Shown here: positions 57,322 to 64,000 of the stretch, in pieces | How the letters are laid out: every line of letters begins with the position of its first letter | Position numbering within the stretch: position 1 is the stretch's first letter | NCBI GenBank assembly: GCA_020746105.1 | Contig: CM036619.1 | Span: 3,435,395 to 3,499,394 of the forward strand | Source of the DNA: Trogon surrucura | Lineage: Eukaryota; Chordata; Aves; Trogoniformes; Trogonidae | Direction of reading: 5' to 3' | DNA length: 64,000 nt | Program-made: the position numbers and the translations under genes | Notes under the pieces: model-generated | Seen by the model: only the letters and a program-made list of their open reading frames with translations | Databases searched by the model: none | What the model was told of the DNA's origin: nothing

Positions 57322-60300
57322 GGATTTTGACATAGAAGCAGGAAATGCTTTGATGGCAGAGCTTCTGAATACTGTCTTATTGCCAGGAAGTGATGAACAG
57401 TGAAACATAGAGACTTGGGAGTGTTTTCAACTTTCGTGTCAGACATTGTCCACCTTAGCTTAGTTCAGATGAAAATACCATTTGGCATGTGTCTTTAAGG
57501 ATAATGCTGCAGAGAACTCCAAATGGGTGTTTGAGAGATGAAGGAAGGGGCTATGTTTTATTCCTCCATGTGCCTCAGTGCCATGCCCATATCTCTGCTG
57601 TGTGACTACACAATTAAAGAGAAGTGCTATCATCCAGGCAGGTGTTAAAGCTTCAAGCTTTAAAAGTGGCTGAAACTGTTTTCCTGAAACAAAAACCCAC
57701 CCACATATATGTTGGATATTTGAAAAAAAAATACCAAAGCAGTGTTTGTGTGTTGATCTCAGCATACAATAAGATCCATCATCACTTTTTCTTTATTTAT
57801 TTAAAAAATGTAACATCTCTAAAAGGGGAAATTAAGGAACAAAGAAGTGAAAGGATTTATAAAGGATCATAGAACAGTTTAATAAGAATAGGAGTCAGAG
57901 GTGATGTATCTGCCCGTACAGTTCTCTACATTGCCTCCTATTTTGAGATTTATTTTTTTTGTCTTTATATTTGAACATTGCTCTTACAAGCCTTGAACTC
58001 TGCTCTTTGTTTGACTTCCCGTGGATCTCCATCTGCAAAACTGAGCAGAAACCCTCAGGAGAATACTCTCTCACACAAAATTTTCCAATACTTTGTGCTT
58101 CCTTATAAAGGCAGAAGTACAGCATCAACTCAGGCTACCTCCTGGCATTTGTGCATTTGATCCGGCAGAAAATTGAAAGCTCATAGGCCAATCTGAAAAT
58201 GAAAAAAAATAGCAGAGGGTAAGAATACTGTTCAAACCTTGAAGAGCTTGTTTGGGTTTAAACAAACGTTTAGATCAGGAATTTTTAATACCGTAACCAA
58301 TCCTCCATGGCTTCTAACAGAAAATCATGCTGTTTGAAATTTAATTCTGTCCAGCCTGATAAAATGGTACGGAGGCACTGTTACTTTAGTTTCACTGGTG
58401 TTACACTAGATGTGATTTTATCTATTTTTTTTTATCATAGATGTCAGCAAGTAGTAGAAAGGAAGTATCCTTCTGTCCTTTAATGATGCTTATTTGGAAA
58501 TAATTTAAGGCTCTCAACTTTGAGATCCACTTTGAATAAGTGAAGACCCACGTATAGGTATATATGAGGTTAAGAAGCGCTAAAATAGCTTTTAGTCTGC
58601 CTGTATATCTATGCTGCAATAAGCAAAGTGCGGAGGTGTGCCATTCCTTGAGTTCCTAGCCCACAATTTGTCGCTTTTCACAGGTAGAATTTTTCATGCC
58701 TGGTCTCAGTTTAATTTAGTCGCTGTTACTTAGCATTTTGGTCCCTAGTAGTCTGCATACTGCAAAGGAGCAGCAGTGACATGGTGGATGCTTGTAGACT
58801 GGTGAAAAATAGCATGCCTGGGAGGAAAACTCAGTCTTGAGCTTTCTTGGTTGCAAAACCTGGTGGTTCTCTTGTGGTTTCTATTTTAAGGAGCATTCTC
58901 TGAATCCTGTTATTGGAAATTTTTTATTTGTCTTTTCACTTTTTGGACTTCAGTAGCAGAAATAAAACCCACCCTATTTACCATGTTTAGAGATCTATTT
59001 AAAATTCAGTGCAGCAGAAGTCAGCTCTGTTCTACAACGCTCTGAAGTAATGGATGGTGGTTTGTACCTGTCAACCACTGCTTGACATGCTAGTGAAGGT
59101 AGTGTTTTAGCAGCAGTAGAGATACTACTAGAATAGGAGCGATGTTAACGACAGCCTAGAAATGGTGGTGAGCAGTTTGTGAGATGTCCTATATTAAATC
59201 AGTGGACATAGTAATGAAAAAAAAAAAAAAACAAACCAGAAAGGCTTTGAAATAATTAGCATAAGTCTTGGTTTTTAGGTTGCTTGTTTTTCAGTCATAT
59301 CAACTGAGCTAATGAAAATACAAACGCAGAACACTGCCCATTATGGTTTGGTGACATTTACACTCTGGAGATTCATCAGCTCCTGACACTGAATTTCTGA
59401 GGCGTTGATGGCACAGTACTTCTTGGAACTCCTTTCAAAAGCTGGTTTTACTTATGATTCATAGGGCTGGGAGGAGCTTTTTTCGTGGATCATTTACTCT
59501 AATGGACTGACTGATGTTTATACGTACAGCTGCCTTCTGGTGATAGAATCAGACCAGCTTAAACCTTCAGTTTGTTCTTTTGTGCCTGAAGACTTACGCT
59601 GAGGGTAGTTTGTCTTAATTACTGCTGAGATTTGAAGGCTAGTCTTAGTTCAAGAACACTGTGCTTTGAAGATAAAAAAATCCTTTCTTTCAGTCTCAGT
59701 GTGAAAAATATTGTTATATGAATATTCTCCTCTACCCCCAGAAGTGCCTTTGCTTTCTTTATCTGACACTTTCATTTGTCTGAGGATGGTCCCTCTGATG
59801 AAGATCCCTCACAGCTGATGCTCCACCCTTCGCCAAGCATTTTATTTTTATTACGATTTTCAAATAAAAATGTTGTGTGTAGCTATACACATGGTACTAA
59901 ACGAGAAAGTACTAACTTCTTTGGACCAAAAATCTCATAAGTGTGCTGGAATAGTTCTATTAATACCAATAGAGCCAGACTATATAGTTTCTTTGGCTCT
60001 AGTACTTATAAGCTTGTGCAAAGTTCAGTTTAGTTGTTACGGGCAAAAGGAGGCAATTTGATTAGCCCAAGAATTTTTTGAGACTGAAAATGAGCTAAAC
60101 CGTTCCACAGCTGATTCTACCATTAAGGTTTTCTGCATTAGCTCACGTAACCCTCTTATAAAAAAAACCCCAATGATGTACAGGCTAGATAAGTGCCATG
60201 GGTTGAAAGCTGGCTGAAATGTTGGGCTCAAAGAGTTGAGATCGGCAGCACGATGACCCAAAGACTGTCATTTCCAATCCAACCAAGTAGTCCTATTCAT

Positions 60301-61251
60301 ACGATAATATAATGATCTAATAAACACGGCTCAGCAAGAGCTCTGAGCACAGCCCTGCTTTAATGTGGTTGAATCGTTCTCTCGCTCTGCTCCCTTGCAA
60401 CTGTGTCTCTGGATTTGAGTTGGTGGGAGAGTTATGGTCTTGATGAGTCTGCCTGTGTGGAGCTGTTAAGCATCTCAAGGTAGTTTCTGCAAAAGTATAA
60501 GGGCATTTTCTACCTTGGGCAAATTCTCTTTGGGGAAAATGGTGTTTGGGGTACACACAATAGTCATTACTTGCTTTAAACGGCTGGCTAGATTTGCTGT
60601 GTAGAATTTAAACAGCTGCCAGAGGTAGGTGGCTTCATTCCAGTGCTGGGGAAAAAAAAAATAATCCCCTTTTTAGTGAATTTGTAAATCACATTGGAGG
60701 CCTGCTGCCTTGAAAGAATTGATAGAAATGTAAGCCATTATCACGTGTTATTACAAATGATGTCTCAGCCATTAAAAAACCAAGTATGTTAAGGGAGTAC
60801 GAAGATTGCTAATTCAAGCATTCAGAAGTTAGAAAATGCAGCAATTAAATCTGTGTGTACAGGCTTAACATCAGCCTCTGTCTGCTTTTAGGCAAAACAA
60901 CACAGAAAATATCATGCTCCTATCCTCATCATGGTAGCAGACTGTTGCAGACAGTTAATATTATCTCACATTTTGAACTAGTCGTGAGTATATATCAAAT
61001 AGGGTTTGAGAGAAGTCATACCTTTCCCAAGCTGAGCCAAATTTCCTAGAAACACTAAAAAGTGCACCCTCACCCTCACAAAATTCTTGCTCCCAACTCT
61101 TCCTCACATTCCTCATCTTTCTCCAAAGCCTGGAGGCACTAGAGAAGAGGTTTGTGTTCTCTTTTTGAAGGAGGGACACTTGGACATTTTTTTTATAGTT
61201 TTCATCTATGATTTGGCTACAATGTTTTCATTTAAATGAAAGAGCTTGATC
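57322..61251. other. Unique-looking non-coding sequence
   Basis: 3.9 kb with no gene or RNA gene recognised. A run at 59217-59231. Around 59452-59510, GATTCATAGGGCTGGGAGGA then GATCATTTACTC loosely follows the layout of an old amniote CR1 3' end; it is too diverged to call. The remaining sequence shows no repeat that I recognise. Confidence 0.5.
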
Positions 61252-61270
61252 ATAGAATCATAGAACAGTT
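61252..61270 (-). repeat. CR1 octamer 3' terminus
   Basis: Two tandem copies of the TCATAGAA octamer, the hallmark of avian CR1 3' ends, here marking the exact 3' boundary of the long copy. Confidence 0.95.
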
Positions 61271-61344
61271 CAGGCTGGAAAAGACCCTTGGGATCATCGA
61301 GTCCAACCATTAACCCTACACTACAAGTTCACCCCTAAACCATC

Positions 61345-63320
61345 TCACCCACTAGACACAGGCCGCCAACTGGACTCTTCCCCATTGACTACAACTCTCT
61401 GACTTCTTCCCTTCAACCAATTAGTGACCCACCTCACTACCGGGTCATCCAGACCACACTTCCTAAGTTTACTTATGAGGATGCTGTGGGAGACGGTGTC
61501 AAATGCCTTTCTGATATCCAGATAGAACATATCCACTGCATGGCCACCATCCATCCACCTGATTATGTCTTCATAAAAAGCTATCAGGTTGGTCAAACAT
61601 GACTTCCCCTTGACAAAGCCATGCTGACTGCTCCTAATAACCTTCTTATCCCTGATATGCCTAGAGACAGCACCAAGGATGAGAAGTTCCATCATCTTTC
61701 CAGGGATGGAGGTGAAGCTGACCAGTCTGTAGTTATCCAGGTCATCCTTCCTGCCATCTTATAGACTGGAGTGACATTCGCTCTCCTCCAGTCTTCAGGC
61801 ACCTCACCTGTTCTCCACGACTTACCAAAGATGATGGAGAGCGGCCTAGCAATGACTCCCGCCAGCTCCCTCAGCACCCGTGGGTGCATCCCATCAGGGT
61901 CCATGGATTTATGGATGTTTAAGTGTTCGAACTGATCCTTAACCCAGTCCTCATCAATCAGGGCAAACTCCTCCTTTATCTTGACTTCCTCTGGGGCCTC
62001 AAGGGACTGAGGCTCCTGAGGACAGTCTCCAACAGTATAGACAGAGGCAAAGAAGGCATTCAGTAATTCTACCTTCTTCCTGTCCTCTGTCTCCAGGGCA
62101 CCCACCTCATTCAACAAAGGGCCTGCATTGCCTCTAGTGTTAGTTTTGTCAGCAATGTATTTGAAGAAGCCCTTTCTGTTGTCCTTGACCTCCCTCGCAA
62201 GTCTTCATTCCAAGGAGGCCTTAGCTTTTCTGATTGCCTCCCTGCACTCCCTGACAGCAGTCCTATACTCTGCCCAAGTGGCCAGCCCTTCCTTCCACAA
62301 TTTATATACCCTCCCCTTCCACCTGAGTCTGCCCAGCAGATCCTTGGTTAACCATGCAGGTCTCCTGGATCTCTTCCCTGATTTCCTACCTAATGGGATG
62401 CACTGATCCTGAGCCTGGAAGAAGTGGTCCTTGAATGCCAACCAACTCTCTTGTGCCCCTTTACCTTTCAGCTCCCTGTCCCAAGGGGTTTCCCCTAGCA
62501 ATGGCTTGAAGAGGCCAAAGTTGGCCCTTCTGAAGTCCAGAGTTGCGATCCTGCTTGGTATTCTGTTTCTACCACACAAGATCCTGAACTCCATTATCTC
62601 GTGGTCGCTGCAGCCAAGATTGTCCTCAACCTTCACTGCTTCAGCCAGACCTTCCTTGTTGGTGAACACAAGGTCCAGCAGCGCTCGTCTCCTGGTTGGC
62701 TCATCCACCATTTGCAGCAAAAAGTTATCATCGACACACCGGAGGAACCTCCTGGACTGAGGATGGCTGGCTATGTGGGACTTGCAGCAAACATCTGGGT
62801 GGTTGAAATCCCCCATGAGAACCAGGGCCTGGGATTGAGAGGCTGCTGCCATCTGCCCGTAAAAGGCCTCATCAACTTCCTCCTCCTGATCAGGTGGTCT
62901 GTAATAGACACCCACCACAGTATCACCTAAGCTAGCCTGCCCCTTAATTCTTACCCACAAACTCTCTGCTTGCTCCTCAACTGCCCCTGGATGGATCTCG
63001 ATACACTCCAGTTGTTCACTCACATAAAGAGCAACTCCACCACCTCGCCTCATCGGCCTGTCTTTCCTAAAAAGAACATAGCCATCAAGGCCCACATTCC
63101 AGTTATGTGAGCTGTCCCACCGCGTCTCTGTAATTGCAATGAGATTGTAGTTCTCCAGCTGCACATAGATTTCTAATTCTCCCTGCTTGTTCCCCATGTT
63201 TCTTGCATTGGTATACAGACACTTCAGAGATTTAATGGAGAAGCATCTGCTAACGTTGCATGTGCCTTTTACACCTAACCCTAGGATACTTCCCCCTGGC
63301 TCATGTGTAGTGAGTCGGGT
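61345..63320 (-). pseudogene. CR1 ORF2: intact endonuclease domain and truncated reverse transcriptase
   Basis: ORF2 nicks target DNA with an APE-like endonuclease and primes reverse transcription. The segment 63197-62205 is open for 330 codons, and the same frame stays open upstream of its first Met (GTCNVSRCFSIKSLKCLYTN then ARN), so the true start is near 63320. Endonuclease residues are all present: Asn in YTNAR, Glu24 (ITETRWD), YYRPPD, GDFN at 129-132, LDLVFTN around 175-180, and SDH at 197-199 (numbered from the Met at 63197). One in-frame TGA after KASLE (about 62204) ends it; the same frame resumes as REVKDNRKGF, then NAFFASV, HKSMDPDGMHPRVLRELA and VPEDWRRANVTPV. A one-base slip near 61700 moves to SSQHGFVKGKSCLTNLIAFY and YLDIRKAFDTVS (RT motif A). 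Sequence then stops at WRPVSSG, where the deletion removes GVPQGS and the ADD box. Confidence 0.93.
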
Positions 63321-63343
63321 TTTATCCCCTTCCCCCTTCCAAC

Positions 63344-64000
63344 CTAGTTTAAAGCCCTATAGATTAACCCTGCCAACTCTCCAGCAAGAATTCTCCTCTC
63401 TCTCTGAGACAGCTCTACACCATCCATATCTCTGATGCCCAGTGTCGCGTAAACTTCCCTCTGATCATAGAACCCCAAACGTTGCTGGTGGCACCAGTCT
63501 TTGAGCCATGCATTAACTGCATGTACTTTGCTGTTCCTTTCACTATTCCTGTCACCTACTGAAGGGATAGGAGAGAAAACTACCTGTGCCCTCGACCCTT
63601 TGATCACCTGGCCTAGCAACTTAAAGTCCTTTTTAATTCTCTTTGTACTTCTATGATTGATCTCATCACTGCCAGCCTGGACAACCAGCAATGGGTAGTA
63701 ATCACTGGGCAGGTTTTTGGAATGTCCCTAATAAGAGCTCCAGGGAGGCAACAGACTTCCCTGTGGGCTGGGTCCGGGCGGCAAATGGGACCCTCTGTGC
63801 CTCTCAGGATGGAGTCGCCAATGACAACTACCCTCCTTATCTTTTTAGTTGGACTGGTCCTGATGCATGGAACTGACTTGCTCAGGTTCCACAACAATAT
63901 TAGAAAAATTGGGAACTGAAATGAGACTGGCAAAAGACTGGAGCGTGTTTCCAAAAATTGAAGAGGGACATATGCCAAGTGCTGTCAAAAGGTGAGTGCT
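63344..64000 (-). pseudogene. CR1 ORF1 C-terminal part: SGNH-type esterase domain, partial
   Basis: CR1-clade ORF1 proteins carry a GDSL/SGNH esterase-like domain of uncertain role in retrotransposition. Here one frame (63978-63613) has RRVVVIGDSILRGTEGPICR with the nucleophile GDS at 63819-63811, then REVCCLPGALIRDI. A second frame (63691-63344) takes over with LLVVQAGSDEI, KKDFKLLGQVIKGSRAQVVF, WLKDWCHQQRLGFYDQ and DGVELSQRERRILAGELAGL, ending at RALN. So there is one frame change near 63690-63710. The family has D-G-V-H-L-S at the catalytic His; this copy reads DGVELS, so the catalytic histidine is lost. The N-terminal part is outside the window. Confidence 0.88.

Larger units (their letters stand above)
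61252..64000 (-). repeat. CR1 LINE, at least 2.75 kb, internally deleted, running off the window
   Basis: The longest CR1 here. On the minus strand from the right edge it holds the ORF1 esterase region, ORF2 with the complete endonuclease domain and the front of the reverse transcriptase, then jumps near 61350 straight to the last ~100 bp of the 3' end (TTGGACTCGATGATCCCAAG type) and the octamer terminus at 61252-61270. Comparison with the copy at 10204, which has ~940 bp between the RT SG-VPQGS point and its 3' end, puts the deletion at roughly 0.8 kb. The element continues beyond 64000, so its 5' end is unknown. Confidence 0.97.

Noticed and set aside
59452-59510. GATTCATAGGGCTGGGAGGA... 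GATCATTTACTC, resembling an old amniote CR1 3' end
   Set aside because: Too short and diverged for a call without an alignment.
1-64000. Search for CRISPR arrays, operons, toxin genes or phage genes
   Set aside because: The sequence is vertebrate nuclear DNA; the regularly spaced repeats present are microsatellites and CR1 octamer tails.

Overview
This 64 kb window is a stretch of bird nuclear genome with no host gene that I can recognise. The avian call rests on dozens of CR1 LINE copies with the bird-type 3' terminus (repeats of the octamer ATTCTATG), two solo LTRs of avian endogenous-retrovirus type, moderate AT-richness, and the absence of L1, Alu or other mammalian young repeats. I could not resolve the order of bird. 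No open reading frame outside a repeat looks like a known protein. The longest ones (100 to 190 codons) lie in CR1 or LTR sequence or in pyrimidine-rich tracts. The window is best read as intergenic (gene desert) or as part of a very long intron.

About 25 CR1 pieces cover roughly 13 kb, a fifth of the window. Most are typical 5'-truncated copies that keep only the C-terminal end of ORF2 and the 3' terminus. Three are informative. The copy at 10204-11703 (minus) reaches into the reverse transcriptase. The copy at 61252-64000 (minus) runs off the right edge and keeps the ORF1 esterase domain, a complete ORF2 endonuclease domain and the first part of the reverse transcriptase, followed by an internal deletion. 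The pair at 45613-46828 is one CR1 inside another with a visible 5-bp target duplication. Much older LINE remains show at about 590-720, 4385-4620 and 48380-49100, and a MIR/CORE-SINE-like relic at 40390-40602.

Two solo LTRs, each flanked by a 5-bp direct repeat, lie at 17847-19030 and 38844-39666. Both are in minus orientation and no internal virus region is present. Pentanucleotide arrays lie at 17564-17666 (CTCCT type) and 29645-29747 (AGGGG type).

Layout: 1-5.6 kb CR1 copies and old LINE remains; 5.6-10.2 kb mostly unique; 10.2-11.7 kb long CR1; 11.7-17.5 kb mostly unique; 17.5-19.4 kb microsatellite, solo LTR and CR1; 19.4-32.2 kb mostly unique with two CR1s; 32.2-34.8 kb CR1 cluster; 34.8-38.1 kb unique; 38.1-46.8 kb dense repeat cluster; 47-61 kb mostly unique with three CR1s; 61.2-64 kb long CR1. 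Several unique stretches (about 8.15-8.5, 14.5-14.8, 24.1-24.5, 44.5-44.9, 50.3-50.8, 54.1-54.3 and 56.3-56.7 kb) have the look of conserved non-coding elements: dense homeodomain/POU-like words and low repeat content. That is an inference from composition only and needs an alignment. I found no tRNA, rRNA, CRISPR array, operon or novel gene system.
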